Source of the DNA: Podospora pseudoanserina
Lineage: Eukaryota > Ascomycota > Sordariomycetes > Sordariales > Podosporaceae
Length of the DNA stretch: 64,000 nucleotides
NCBI RefSeq assembly: GCF_035222485.1
Contig: NC_085925.1
Span: 3,038,001-3,102,000 of the forward strand
Direction of reading: 5' to 3'
This document shows, piece after piece, positions 1 to 11,627 of this stretch. The notes under the pieces were generated by a model. It was not told the DNA's origin and did no database searches. It saw only the letters and a list, made by a program, of their open reading frames with translations. The translations under genes were made by a program, and so were the position numbers. Every line of letters starts with the position of its first letter. The first letter of the stretch is position 1.

Positions 1-194
1 AGCCAACAGCACCAATTGCATCGTCCCAACAGCCAACCGCATCCACGCAAAACCCTGTGACACATGGTTGATCCTTCCCTACCAACAGCCCTGAAAGATT
101 CTGCCACTGTCACTTAACCAGTAACTCCCCCTAGGCGCTGTCGAATTGTTTACACACTCTTTCACTCATTGCCGTCAAGAAAATTACCACCAAA

Positions 195-746
195 ATGACA
201 CGCTCAATCCTCCCAACCTTCCCGCTCATCATCCTCGGCGTGATCGAGCCACTGATGCTGTACGTCCCCCATTCTGCCCACCCCTCTAATTGCCCAAATC
301 ACTCACAATTCCCCAGCCTCGAAGCTTACCGCGTCGGCATTATCAACCCTGGCGCCCAGCACTACTTCACCCGTCAACTCCCGCCCGACTTGCTCTACAC
401 CACCAAGACTACTCAGCCTCCCGAGTTCTCTCCCCAGGCCGAAACGGTCACCCTCCAGCTGGTCAACGTCTTCCTCCTCCTCGCGGGCTTGGCTGTCGTG
501 TGCTGCTTCAGTAAGGATAAATGGACCGTCAAGGGCTACTGCGTCGTGGTCGGGCTGGCAGATTATGGCCATATCTGGTCCATCTACAAGGGTTTGGGCG
601 CGGAGGCGTTTTGGGAGTTTGGCAAATGGAACGACTTGGTTTGGGGCGGGGTGTTGGCATCCGCGTTGTTGAATTTGGTGAGGTGGGGGGTTGTGTTTGA
701 TGTTTTCGGGAGGTTGAAAGATGGGGAGAAGGTGAAGACGAAGTGA
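195..746 (+). CDS. Small membrane protein, DUF7704-like
   Basis: Predicted 164-residue protein of unknown function. The ATG at 195 opens a frame that stays open to 746, but 260-316 has a GTACGT donor, a CACTCAC branch-like site and a CCCAG acceptor. It is 57 nt long, so the frame survives with or without splicing. Splicing brings together an N-terminal hydrophobic segment carrying GVIEPLML and the stretch LEAYRVG...YFTRQLPP, an arrangement I associate with the fungal DUF7704 membrane family. Three further hydrophobic segments follow (LVNVFLLLAGLAVVC, a middle segment near VVVGLADYGHIW, and VLASALLNLVRWGVVF), and the C-terminus is lysine-rich. It probably sits in an internal or plasma membrane. 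The family name is from memory; the hydrophobic segments are seen directly. Confidence 0.72.
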   Translation: MTRSILPTFPLIILGVIEPLMLYVPHSAHPSNCPNHSQFPSLEAYRVGIINPGAQHYFTRQLPPDLLYTTKTTQPPEFSPQAETVTLQLVNVFLLLAGLAVVCCFSKDKWTVKGYCVVVGLADYGHIWSIYKGLGAEAFWEFGKWNDLVWGGVLASALLNLVRWGVVFDVFGRLKDGEKVKTK

Positions 747-1070
747 TTGAGAGCTGGGGGCGGTGGAATCATTTGACGCTATGGTCTGGTCGTCAGAGGT
801 AGCTTAAAGTCAAGAAACCAAGCAATGAGTTGTCTGGTGCTCAGCCATTGATTTGCGATATCTCGGATCCCATTGTTACCTCAATCTCACCAGGCAGTCA
901 GCTCGGTGATGCTCGGACAAAGGCCGACCGGGGTATCGGAGGTACGTACCTCCGACCATTCCGTAATCAACAACTTTATCTTGACTTCATGTCAGCCTCA
1001 ACTCCCATGTTTTTTGCCTTTTTGCCTTGCATCGTTCATCATACCATTCATACTAGTCAGTACATCCAGA

Positions 1071-2971
1071 ATGGCAACGCAGACACAAACCGTTACCGTT
1101 GCACCCCAACCTGCACACACCAACCCCTCCAACAGCAACCTCATCACACTTTCCGGCCCTAAAGTACCACCTGAGGATGATAGCCACCCCGACTTTTCCA
1201 TGTCCAAGCGGGACATCACCCTCCTCCTAACACCCCTCTGCCTTTCTGTTCTCTTGTCTTCTCTCGACCTGACGATCCTCACCCCCTCCATTCCCTCCAT
1301 CGTGGCCGACTTTGCCTCCCCACAAGGCTACATCTGGATCGGCTCTTCCTTCATCCTCGCCCACACAGCCAGCACACCCATCTGGGGCGCAGTGTCCGAC
1401 ATCTTTGGCCGCAAACCCATCATGCTTTTATCACAGGCCATCTTCTTCTTCGCAAGCTTGCTATGCGCCCTAGCAGAGAACTTGCACTCCCTAATCATCG
1501 GAAGAGCATGGCAAGGGGTAGGCGCGAGTGGGATAGGGATGATGGTCAATGTGATAATTTGTGACTCGTTCAGCTTGAGAGATAGGGGGTTGTATCTCGC
1601 GGTAACAAGCGGGGTGTGGGCGTTGGGGAGTGCGATTGGGCCGGTGATAGGTGGTGTGATGAGCACCAGGTTGAGTTGGAGGTGGTGTTTTTGGATAAAC
1701 CGTCAGTTTTGTCACTTGAGCTTTCTTCCTCCACAGAATCACACTAACAAATCCATAGTTCCCATCGGTTTTCTAGTTTTCTTCACCGTCCTCATCTTCC
1801 TTCCACTCCCATCACCACCCAAGACCCCGATCCTGACCGGGCTCAAAGCTCTGGACTGGTCTGGCTCGCTTCTCATTATCGGTAGTGCCCTGATGATCCT
1901 CCTGGCCCTGGACTTCGGCAATGTAGTGCTAGCCTGGTCTTCCCCCACAGTCATCAACCTCCTCGTCTTTGGCGTCCTGACCCTGTTCCTCTTCTTCTTC
2001 AACGAGTGGAAGTTAGCCCCCAACCCAATATTCCCCGCAAGGTTATTCCCCAATCTCTCCACCATCGCTGCCTACGGCGTCTTCGCCTTTGACTCGTTCG
2101 TTTTCATTGGACTGGCGTATTATCTCCCTCTCTATTCCCAATCCGTGCTGGGAGCCAATGCGCTCACGTCGGGAGTCCACCTTGTCCCATTGATCGTCTC
2201 GTGTTCGTTATCGGCGGCTTTTGCGGGGGTGGCTATCCAAAAGACGGGGAGGTATCTCCCCGTTATGTATGCCGCGCAGGTCTTCCTCATGCTTGGAGTG
2301 GGGTTGTTCGTCAGCCTTGACTTTGCGGAGCGAGATAATCTCGGGAAGTTGTTCGGGTACGAGATTCTGGCTGGAGTAGGAGTGGGTATGAACATCGAGG
2401 GGCCGATTCTGGCTGCGCAGGCGGCGGCGAGCGAGCTTGATACTGCGGCGGTGATTGCGGCGATGGGGTTTGCGAGATCGATGGCGACTGCGGTGTCGAT
2501 TGTCGTTGGGGGAGTGATCTTTCAGAATGGAATGGACGGGTGGAACCGTGGTCTGGTTGAGAAATTGGGAGGTGATATCGCCAATTGGTTTGGAGGGGGA
2601 GAAGCGGCCGGGAGTATCGAGAGGATTGGATTGCTTGGTGAGCAGCAACAGCAGTTTGTGAGGGGCGCATATTTTGAGTCACTGAGGTTGGTTTGGATCA
2701 TGGTATGTGGCTTTTTATCGTCTATTGGTGTTTGGGAATTGATCAGCTGCTAATCGAACAGTATGTTGCATTTGCGGGGCTTGCTACTGTCTTCACTTTG
2801 TTGGTTCGAGGGCAAAGGTTAAGCAAGGAGCACAAAAAGGTCGTCTTGGGCGTGGAAAGAGGTGGGACTACGCAGGGGCAGCTACAGAAAGAAATGGAAC
2901 CTGTGCCCGAAGCTATATCGGCGGAGGGAAGTGCGGCGGAAATCAGACTGAGGACCGTTTCGGAGATATGA
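1071..2971 (+). CDS. MFS multidrug-transporter-like protein
   Basis: Predicted 594-residue major facilitator with three exons (1071-1701, 1759-2702, 2762-2971). The intron at 1702-1758 has a GTCAGT donor, a CTAAC branch and an ATAG acceptor; removing it restores FWINLPIGFLVFF, a hallmark of the drug:H+ antiporter group. The second intron, 2703-2761, has GTATGT and GAACAG and joins the last membrane segment. Visible motifs are LDLTILTPSIPSIV in TM1, GAVSDIFGRKP (MFS motif A) after TM2, and GRAWQGVGASGIGMM. Around 12-14 membrane segments are expected, with a hydrophilic tail of about 60 residues. ATG 1071 is chosen because it precedes the first conserved segment; the upstream open frame lacks an ATG. 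It probably exports small molecules at the plasma membrane. Confidence 0.88.
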
Positions 2972-3922
2972 TTATCGGAGGCGGCGGAACTTATACGATT
3001 GAACTGACACTGGAGGCTGGCGCTGTTGCAGCTGGGGAAAATGACAAGGAAACCACCAGCCAATGACTGGTTGCCTTTCTATTGGTGCAATTGGCAGCCT
3101 CGCTATGCCCCAAGCAACTGTCAGGTGGCCTCTAACATGGCACATGTCATCGTTTTGTTACGAGCCCTGAGGTATGCACAATCGGCCTACCGCTGCCATG
3201 AAGTAAGAAGTCAAGGTTATTACTCACACCCATGCTCCCTGTCACAGTCAGAGTCATCCCCGCCCCGATCGTCTTACGGCTATATGTAGATCGAGCTTAA
3301 TACTTACAGATAATACACTCTACACCACAATTTTGCTTCATTCCTGGGTTCCGTTGTTATTGTCTAGCTCTTTTCAGTTCCCTAACCTATCCCAGGAACC
3401 TCGTGTATATACGATATACTCTCTTTCCATTCTTTCCCCGCCTGCTATCTGGGCGGTAGGGCTCAATAGCGTGGAAGGAACTCGGCTACCCCTTCCCACA
3501 ATGGTGGTCCCAGCTCACCGACCAGTGTCCGCTTTTTGAGGTCTACCTTCCTGGACAGCGTGGTTCCTCACTGCAAAATTACCTGTCGCTGTCGGGTCGA
3601 TCTTCCTGTCCCATTTCTCATTTTCCTTTGGTCTATTTAGTAAGCACGTCGCCTGCTCAACTACCAAAAGTCATGACTTTCCATCGTCGCTCGCATCAGC
3701 CTTGCCACGCACCAAAGCAAAGATGGGTAAACTTGTTCGCTCTCAAACGGACAACTCTGAGCGCTTCAAACCGGAGCTGAGTAAAGCTTCAGTAACTGAA
3801 AGCGCTGGCAATCGGGAAGGGCATGGATGAAGCTGAAATGGCGAGAACACAATTCCCTTCCCGACCCTCCTATGCTAAAGGCCCCTGATACGGTTGCGGA
3901 TCCGCTCAGGGAATGAGTCTGA
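2972..3922. other. Intergenic stretch, no supported gene
   Basis: Several short open frames occur on both strands (for example near 3026-3289 and 3333-3539). None shows a recognisable domain or a convincing intron pattern. An ATG at 3724 opens a 35-codon frame that could be a first exon of the following doubtful gene. I see no RNA gene or repeat here. Confidence 0.5.
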
Positions 3923-4426
3923 GATGGCGGCAATTGCGACTTTGCAGATGTATTCGACTACTGCGGGCTCGAATGTAACGTGGATTTCGGCTGTGTGTCC
4001 GACGAGTTGTTTCAACACCTTCACCCCCAAGATCAATTCGATATGGCCTGTCTTGGAAGAAAAGAGCACCAGGGCCGTACAAGAGTTCAAGGCAGATCAT
4101 CCTCCCGCCTGCTTACGCAGCATCGTGCAAAGCGGCCTCGAGCTGCCAACTGTGGGCCCAAAGCTGCGAAGCTTCCGCGCCGAGCTGCCAGGGTGGAAGA
4201 ACAGAGCTCTACCGGTGATCAAGATAACCGGTCAGCTACTATGGGCCATGAGCTGGGCACCCCAACGCCCCCAATACCTACTGATACAGACAGTGATATC
4301 GATGACAACGGTGCCCCACCAGAAGTCATCGACCTGACTATGTTGGACGATGAAGAAGCTCAAGACACCAAGCCTGACTCGGAACACCTATTAAGATGCC
4401 TTTGGGACCCTGGAGGAGAATCCTAG
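3923..4426 (+). CDS. Hypothetical protein exon with acidic SUMO-interaction-like motif
   Basis: A stop-free frame of 168 codons without a usable upstream ATG; if real it is an internal or last exon. The first part contains CDFADVFDYCGLECNVDFGC, rich in Cys and acidic residues. The middle is basic (RAKRPRAANCGPKAAKLPRR) and could be a nuclear localisation signal. The end is acidic and contains PPEVIDLTMLDDEE, which fits the consensus of a SUMO-interaction motif (a V/I-rich core, here VIDLT, followed by acids). A different frame, 3894-4337, overlaps it and is also open, so the coding frame is uncertain. An upstream exon beginning with ATG 3724 is possible. No family is recognised. The nuclear, SUMO-related idea is inference from the motif only. 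Confidence 0.35.
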   Translation, partial: DGGNCDFADVFDYCGLECNVDFGCVSDELFQHLHPQDQFDMACLGRKEHQGRTRVQGRSSSRLLTQHRAKRPRAANCGPKAAKLPRRAARVEEQSSTGDQDNRSATMGHELGTPTPPIPTDTDSDIDDNGAPPEVIDLTMLDDEEAQDTKPDSEHLLRCLWDPGGES

Positions 4427-5022
4427 AAGGGTACAAAGTTGCAGCAAGCTCTGGAGAACAGCTTCAAGCTCAAAGAGGGATTCTCATGCGCTTCATCCCA
4501 GCAACAAGGAAATCACAGATATTTTATTTTGGGAAGGGACACCTTCACGGCGTAGAGGAAAGGTGTAAAAGAAGGATAATCGAAATAGTTAGGATGACTT
4601 TCGTTGTATGCCGCAACATGAAGTTTGACTGAACGAGAGTTGAATAGGTATCATCACGGATATTTATGACCTAGAAAGCCACGACACTTCCGGAAGAGAA
4701 GGTTAAAAACTTTGGGCTGGCCTATCATGCAATAACCCCAAGACCATGGGGTGAGGAAAGGTGTGAATATATATGTTTAATGCGAAGATGACCATCTGCG
4801 AGTCTGTCAGGATAGCTCTGTAGCCAGGTACTCTTGACTGTATGCCAGATGATGTCGAGGGGCCATAGTTTGACGAAGAGGGACAGTTGCTCTTTCTCTG
4901 TGACAACATTTTTATATTGTTCATAGCAAGCCTTCCTTTGTACGTTCATTAACATTACATTTGTTGTGACTTTACAGCGTGTTCTTTTGTGAAAAAGCCC
5001 ATCTATCTCCCTTCAACGTTGT
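4427..5022. other. Intergenic stretch between hypothetical ORF and NLR 3' end
   Basis: About 600 bases downstream of both neighbours (convergent ends). Only short frames without recognisable domains are present. The stretch probably holds the two 3' untranslated regions. Confidence 0.5.
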
Positions 5023-8000
5023 CTATCGGAGGAAATAAACGATATATCTGTCATATGTATTTTCATCTTCTGATAAAACATCATCATGTGTCGCCCCAGC
5101 AATTTCAGCAAGATGTGATTTTGCTTCCATTCGCAGTGTGTTCCAGTGTGACGGTGGTGCGCTCTGATCCAGTAGCACCTGTGACAATTTGAACTTGGTT
5201 CGTGCTAGGTCTGGGATGGGTATAGGATCTTTACTGTTGTAAATTGTGAGAAGATGCTGAAGAATCTGTCTGTTGTTTTGGCAGAAGTTGTTAGCTCGAG
5301 ATGCAAATACTCATATCAGGCACATTAGGACTCACTGTGCTGGTTCAAAGTTACCTAGCTTGTGATAGACCCAAGCCAAACGGTAGTAACAGCTCAGTGT
5401 CTTCGGATGCTTATCCCCCATTACATCAACATGTAGCTCCAAGGCCTCTAGAAGCAACTCGAGTGCACGTGGGAAATCCTCTTGGTATGCGCGGACTGTT
5501 CCAAGAGCGGATGTAGCCCAGGCAGTTCTTTGCCAGACCGAGTTAGCACAGGTGAGATATCCTGGTGATGTGAAGTTCCCAGTTCTGACTTACAAAGTGA
5601 ATTGCTTCCTTAATTTCTGCTCGCGAGCTTTTATGATGTCCAGAGATTTCTCAAAACAAGATGCCGCAGTTTTCAGATCATCCACCAACAGCCAGCACCT
5701 TCCCACGTTGAGATAGTTGAGCGCCAAGCCATGGATCTGGTCATCTTTGTAATCTGAGTGTGCATGTAGTCGAATCTCGAGGGCTCGATCATGCATCTCG
5801 ATGGCCCCTTTGGGGTCCTCCCACGCCATAGCAACTCCAACATTCATAAAGCCGTTGGCACGGTTGGGATGATGGGGATCCAAGAGACCCTCTTTGACGG
5901 CATCCTCGCGAATGTTCAAGGCTTTACGAGCTAGGTCAATCATGCTGATGTCGGATGTGGCTTCTGTGTGGTAGAACTGCTGAACTGTGTAGAGGTCGGA
6001 GAGGAAAGCCGCCGGGATGGTGCTTGGAACTCCCACCTGTGTGTGTTCTCTCGAGATGATCTCCTCGTAGCCCTCCAGACAGCTATCGATGAGAGTTTTG
6101 CTGGTGTCAAACCTTCCTCGCTCACACATGTACCTGTGTAGAAGATTGGGTGTGAGTAAGACATTCTCCATTCAGTTGGTTTCTTCGGAATCTTGGTGAT
6201 CTTACCAGGCACATGAGTAGATCAGGTCGATGAACTCGAAGAATGATCGGAGGGGGATCGCATCAACAGTCTTCAAATGGATGTACTGTTGATGCAGCGT
6301 CAGGACGTGAGGCTGAAACTTCTCACACACCTCCCAGTATTCCACCATGTGATCTCGTGAGAAATGGTGCAAGGGAAAGGCCTGACGGAGAAGGTGAACT
6401 GCATTTTCGAACGCCATCTGATGATCCGGACACATCCTGAGTGCACAATCTCGAACGAGCCGATGTATGTTGATGCGTTTGCAGTCGTCTCCGATGCCCT
6501 TGTTGGCGGTACCGATAAACGAAGACTTTCTTAGTCGAGAAAGAATAACACGAAGCTTTGCTTCATTTTCAAAGCATGCCACTTTCCGGTCTTTGGATAA
6601 CAATAACTGCACGGGAATATTATCAGGGTCGAAAAAGGCAATCGTCCCCAGGCCTAGCCGATATTGCTTGTCCATGTTCATGATGTGAGTTTCTATAGCT
6701 GCACCAGCGCTGTCCTGATACCAGGGACTGTCTGGCTTGATATTCTGGAACAGTTCATCCCCAAATTCGATCTTGAGAAGCTCATGCATCTGTGACAGAG
6801 GCATAGGCTCCGGCTCGGATTCAATGACTGTGACCATCTGGTCCAAGACCAGAGGATACAGTCCCAGCTTGCTCGCCAGGTCTCCAGCCGTGTTTTCATT
6901 GAGACCTTGGATACGCCGAGTCGACAAGCGTTTTCTGATGAACTCGGCTCCCTCTGGAAGTGAAAATGCTTCCACGGAATCACTATCAGTTGGACTGGTT
7001 ATGACCGCAGCTAACCCCTGTATCATGTCTCTGCTGGTTATGAGGACAGAGCCTTCGTTAAAAGCAGACCAATATGGGTTCAGAACCTGGGAGCTGTCGA
7101 CATTGTCCAGAATAAGGAGCCAGGACGCATCATGCGGTTTTTCCAGCCATGAGCGAGCCAACCCCACCAACTTGTCGCGATCCTCAAAAACCGTCGAATT
7201 CGCAAGACCAAGATCACGAGCGATGCCGACCAAGCCCTGTTCCAGCTTCTCGACACTGTCGGCGGAGATCCAAAAGATGTGAGTGAATTTGCTGTCATCC
7301 TTTTGCCGGTATGCGAACTCAATTGCTGTATGGGTTTTTCCAATCCCGGGAAGCCCGTGTACACAAAATGCGCGCCCTGAAGAGCCCTCGTCGGGTGGCG
7401 TCAGACAGGCACTGATTTTGCACAGCAGGTCTTCTCTCCCAACAAAGCAAGGGTTGCGAGGATATGGCACAATGAATGACCTTGGCTTGGTGTTGGTTTC
7501 CGCAATGGGTCGACATGATGTGCCAAAGATGAGTTGTCTTTGCATGCCATGAATCTCCATGATTTTATCTCTTGTAGCGGAAACCTCGTGGGCCGCGTGC
7601 TCGACGACTAGGCTCACTCGATTAAGCTTCTCCCCAGTAACACCATGATGAGCAATGGCTTGTTGTGTGGTGCTGACACATATCTCTCTCGTCGACAAGG
7701 CAAGAGCGGTCTGGACGGTTGCATGTAGACTAGACACGCATCCGAACAGGTTTCTTACTCTATCTATCGAACTATCGAGGTCACTCTTGATGTGTTCCGA
7801 ACCAAAGGTGATCCTGACAGCTGACCATCTCCTCCTCCACCCTCTCATGTGTTTTTGGTGCTTCTGAAGGGTCTTCTCGAGCTCTTTTGCTGAGTCTAGA
7901 TGCTCGTCCAACGCTTTTTGGTCGATGTTGAAAGACTGGATGCGCGCATCGTCGATTTCCGAGATCTCTTCTTTCAGACTGTCCAGCTGCTTGATGGTAT

Positions 8001-8157
8001 TAACAAGTGACTGTAAGTCCTGAGCGGTTTGTGTGTATTGCTTGTCGACTTTCTTGAGGGCCGAAGCGCAGTGGAATGCACTGTTTGCTGCCTCGCCGAG
8101 CTTGGCCAAAGCACCAACCAATGTGAAGGAAGAAGCAACGATCGAGAGTGGGTCCAT
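5023..8157 (-). CDS. STAND/NLR protein: fungal N-terminal domain, NB-ARC-type ATPase, TPR-like tail
   Basis: Predicted 976-residue NOD-like receptor, exons (minus strand) 8157-6206, 6133-5594, 5527-5336, 5269-5023. Introns have GTAAGA/GTAAGT/GTGAGT donors and CTAAC-like branches; frames match at each junction. The start MDPLSIVASSFTLVGAL is typical of fungal STAND proteins and is preferred over the upstream frame. Residues 1-200 are helical and coiled-coil-like. The nucleotide-binding core has GLPGIGKT near residue 270, WLLILDNVD near 345 and VLITSRD near 370. From about residue 680 the protein shows tetratricopeptide-like helices (for example LGTVRAYQEDFPRALELLLEALEL and YYRLAWVYHKLGNFEPAQ). 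Such proteins act in the cytoplasm in non-self recognition or heterokaryon incompatibility in fungi. All ATPase motifs look intact. The ligand and effector are unknown. Confidence 0.85.
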
Positions 8158-9120
8158 TAAAGGTGTGTCAAAAGAATCGTTAAAGTTGGGTATGTACGGT
8201 AGGTAGGTATGTTTAAAATGAGAGCTCCACACGTGCCGTGTTGGGATGCTGTGGTACGTCAAATCGTAACATCAAGGAAGGTGTGAATGTCTGGTGGAAT
8301 AATCGGAAACACTGATGCCATACTAGCCGCTGAGAAGCAAAAAAAGATGATCAGTAAAAATACATAAGGTATCTGACGAAAAATCGTGGCTTTAATTCAT
8401 CCATCAAGGGCCATGGAGCCTTATTATCCTCAGCATCGAATCCACGATAGCGTCCTCTTTCTCGCCCGGTTGATATGTACCCATTTGATCCCATCACGCG
8501 CAACTGGAGAATATGCCACGACAGCTTTGAACAAACAGTCGTCAAGACCAGCGATTGCTTACGGCCAGTTATTTGGAGGTGTCTCGAGCCTTGTTTGTAT
8601 AGGTCAGGCCGCGTTGGGCATCAAATCCCATCTGCGAGCAAGAGCCAAGACCCTCTCCGCCGTGACAGTTTGCTGCATAATAAAGTGAGGGGCTTGGATG
8701 CACACGGCACAATTGTGAAGGAGGGGGGTGAAGTGCTGCGATTCGGTATAAGAGTCCAACTCAGCACTATGATCCAGGTCGGACAACGGATGCTCCACAC
8801 CACCACGGGGGGATGAGGTGGGAGTTCTCTGCAAGCTTTCAATCCAGTTGTACCAGTCTAAGGGGGACACAAACAAGTGGTAGCGGGGGAATAAATGGCG
8901 CACGGCAGGTTGTGGTGCGGGGGAAGAGGTATCTCAGCGTACCGACTCCAGAAGAGACACTTGGCTCGGCTCCGTCGAAAGATAAAGTCAATGCCCTTCT
9001 TTTCCAGATTTGCGGCAAATGGGACGTTCGGCTTCCCGGGCTCATCAGGACCAAGGAGTGCTTTGAATGATGAATGAAGGATCCGTCCTCTAGTATCCCT
9101 GCGCCAAATCTTTGTTAACG
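8158..9120. other. NLR upstream region, no supported gene
   Basis: About 960 bases between the NLR start and the small cysteine-rich gene, so it should hold both divergent promoters. Several short overlapping frames on both strands have no recognisable domain. I see no clear TATA box. Confidence 0.45.
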
Positions 9121-9520
9121 ATGTCACCTCCTATTTCTTCTGACGGCTGTGCAGAACAACAGGCCATAGCCTGGGACACCCAAAATGGTACCTCCAACCC
9201 AAATGAACCGTTGTACCAACCATGGCGAGAGTTTTGGCCTCCTCGAAACGTTGGAGATCTCTCAGAGGCCGAAATTAGAGCTAAGCCATGGCTCACCTGG
9301 AAGCGGGACAGGACCAAGCCCAATGATAAGCCGTGGTATTTTTGGGTGAATGTCTTCGAAGGCGATGTCGATGAGCCCTGCAAAGGCGAAGATTGCAAAA
9401 AGTGTAACGGGGAGGGATGTGTAAGTCTTGCAGTGGTACCTGGTATCTTGCCACTAAGTATTCATTGGGCTAATGTCGCTGCAACAGAGCACCGGTTCCA
9501 CAGTGGCGGAGGGAGGCTAG
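9121..9520 (+). CDS. Small cysteine-rich hypothetical protein
   Basis: Predicted 110-residue protein with two exons (9121-9420 and 9488-9520). The intron has a GTAAGT donor, a GGCTAATG branch region and a CAACAG acceptor; splicing adds a ten-residue tail and a stop, whereas read-through gives an unlikely extension. The protein is Trp/Pro-rich (EPLYQPWREFWPPRN, KPWLTWKRD, KPWYFWVN) and ends with a dense cysteine cluster, CKGEDCKKCNGEGC. This could bind a metal or be redox active. No signal peptide is evident. It is divergently placed to the NLR and convergent with the CmcJ-like oxygenase. I do not recognise a family. Confidence 0.55.
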
Positions 9521-9700
9521 GCCGGCCAAGTGTGATCAGGGTGTTCATTTGGGTAGGTAGTTGTGGCTTTGCTGCTCGAGAGAAGGATGACTGATGGCTG
9601 TCGAAAATGAATACACAGCCTTTTGCACAACTGAAGAACCATCAGAAGCCTCGCATAAATAAGGGGATGGACGTACAAATTCTAGGTTTAATTTGGAATA

Positions 9701-10860
9701 TCAGTAGAACACAAAAGCTCTCACCTCGACGCTCTCTCGCTGTTTTTGTGTCTCACCACTTGCGCTCCCCGCCTTGACATATGGGAACGAGACATGAGGC
9801 GCGTCTAGACGAGTTAGCAATGAACCAGGCAATGCTCAAGGAGGCAACACATACACTGCGCGATGTTAGGGTCGGTCGTGGAACCGGAGTCAAAGCATTT
9901 GATCATCCATGCTTCATCCTCCCTCTGTCCATCCACGTAATAAAAACGATGATTGGGATTCGGCCAGAAATTCAGCGTTTCACCCACAAAGTCTGGAAAG
10001 ACAATATCCGTTGGAACCATGTCCTCGGTCTTCACTGTGCGATAGTCGCAGACAGCCAGTGGCGAACTGTATACAGGACCTCGCAGTGGTTTCCAAACAC
10101 TAGTACCAAATGGTCAGATGAATGCGATATGGCATTGTCCCATCGGGTAATGACTTACTTGATGATTTGAAAACGCTTTTCGGCATATTTCTCAGCGAAA
10201 TCTGGGTGGAAAAGTCTTAGACGTCGCATTGCGGCAGCTGCGGTCTGATCTACAGACATTTGTCTAGTCAATATTTTGCTCTCAGGAGCTCCGGAAGACA
10301 TACACACCTGCATGGACAACACCAAATGGCTGAGCTTTTCCGGGAGCACCACGGGAACCCAACGGAAGTGTCGGGTCCTTGCGACGCACTTGGAAGTCGA
10401 AAGGAAGGATCTCGGTCGCACCAGTGTATTGTTTGAGGAACACCTGTACCTCCTGGTAATACCGGGTCACAACAAGATCAGTGTTGGCGAAGTCATGATA
10501 TTCCAATGAAGTTTGGATATCTTCAAGACGAAATCCATGCTTGTCTAACGAAAACAACCGTTCGTGCCCCCGAACATCCGCAACCGCGATTGTCTTCCGT
10601 GTGTAAGAGACGTTGGTCTGCTTTATTTTCGGCACCCACGCCGGGTCTATTGGCACATTCATGAAGTAGGGCTTCTCTTTGTCGTAGAGACGGTCTGGTT
10701 TCATGTAGAACACTGACGCTTGGTAACACCTGACGCTCTCGAGTTCGGATGTTGTTTCTGCTTGGTTGGTGAGCTGCGACAATGGCTCAACTGTACTTTG
10801 CTGGCATTTTGTTGGGATTGGTGGTGCCACGTAATCGCCTAGAATGGAGGTGCTGTCCAT
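9701..10860 (-). CDS. CmcJ/NvfI/AsaB-family Fe(II)/2-oxoglutarate-type oxygenase
   Basis: Predicted 330-residue enzyme, exons (minus) 10860-10308, 10249-10159, 10099-9855, 9804-9701. Introns of 50-59 nt have GTGTGT, GTAAGT and GTATGT donors. Splicing produces the family landmarks: YEKEKP-like DKEKPYFMNVPIDP, then GVVHADQT (His183-x-Asp185), NVWKPLRGPVYSSPLAVCD, RFYYVDGQREDEAWMIKCFDS, and APHVSF (His300) followed by QRESVEVRAFVFY at the C-terminus. The His-x-Asp...His set fits iron coordination. Relatives carry out hydroxylation, desaturation or endoperoxide formation in fungal secondary metabolism. The GTATGT donor at 9854 was preferred to an overlapping GTGTAT because only it keeps the conserved His in frame. 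ATG 10860 is the first true ATG. The substrate is unknown. Confidence 0.85.
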
Positions 10861-11627
10861 GGTGCCCAAATAGCCACCTTAGTGAAATGAGAGTCGGGAA
10901 AGCCACTGTAGAAAAATGTTGAGGGAGCGATGAAAGTTTTCATGCTAAGGGCTATATAGTAGGTCGGTATGTAGATAAGGTACGTAGTATGCAAGCCACT
11001 CTGTCCAACAAAAAGTTTTTGGCTTCCAGGTACTATTTAACAGTACCTGAAGGTACCTGCAATGCAATGGAAGTGTGGAATCTTCCTGGCATTGGGTGGG
11101 CTGAGGGGCAATCGTGTTTGGCAATTAGTGGTTTCCCGTAAGCGCCCAGCTATCTGTTGGCTGAATTTACCATGCATTCCACTGCTCGGGTCACGCTGCA
11201 GCAGAACGTTGAGCTCAAACTGGTAGATATCCCTGTGGCAGTTGTGTGATCATCTGATACTCATGCAAAGGCCAAGGTGTTGCTGCCGAATGCGTCTTCC
11301 TGCATGATATGGTTTGATGACTGAATCAGGCTCAAGTAAGCCATTTTTCACACATGTCAAGAGGCATGCAGCAGTCTGAAGAAATTTCTCCCTTCATGCC
11401 ATGTGGGCGCATAAACAGCAGCGCTGATTGAGATGAACCGGCATTTCCACGGATCACGGGTGAGGATGTATGTGTACCTCGCCGTCCCTGTGCTCACTCC
11501 TGACACGGTTTCATATACCAATGTAGGGAACCTCAGCGGTAACATATCCACAAACCTAGCTAATTTTACTTCAATACCGGGTTTGCAAGATATGTTTATA
11601 TACTTCTGGTTTCTTACTCAGGCGGGA
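10861..11627. other. Divergent promoter region, oxygenase and amidase
   Basis: About 770 bases between two divergent genes. It holds the TATA-like box at 10953-10958 and, just upstream of it, several GGTACC/AGGTACC-like short repeats (around 11027-11060: AGGTAC, CAGTACC, AAGGTACC). No gene is supported. Confidence 0.45.
10953..10958 (-). promoter_or_regulatory. TATA-like box of the CmcJ-like gene
   Basis: TATATA lies about 93 bases upstream of the ATG at 10860, a usual distance for a regulated fungal promoter. It is the only such site in the upstream 300 bases that I noticed. Confidence 0.45.
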
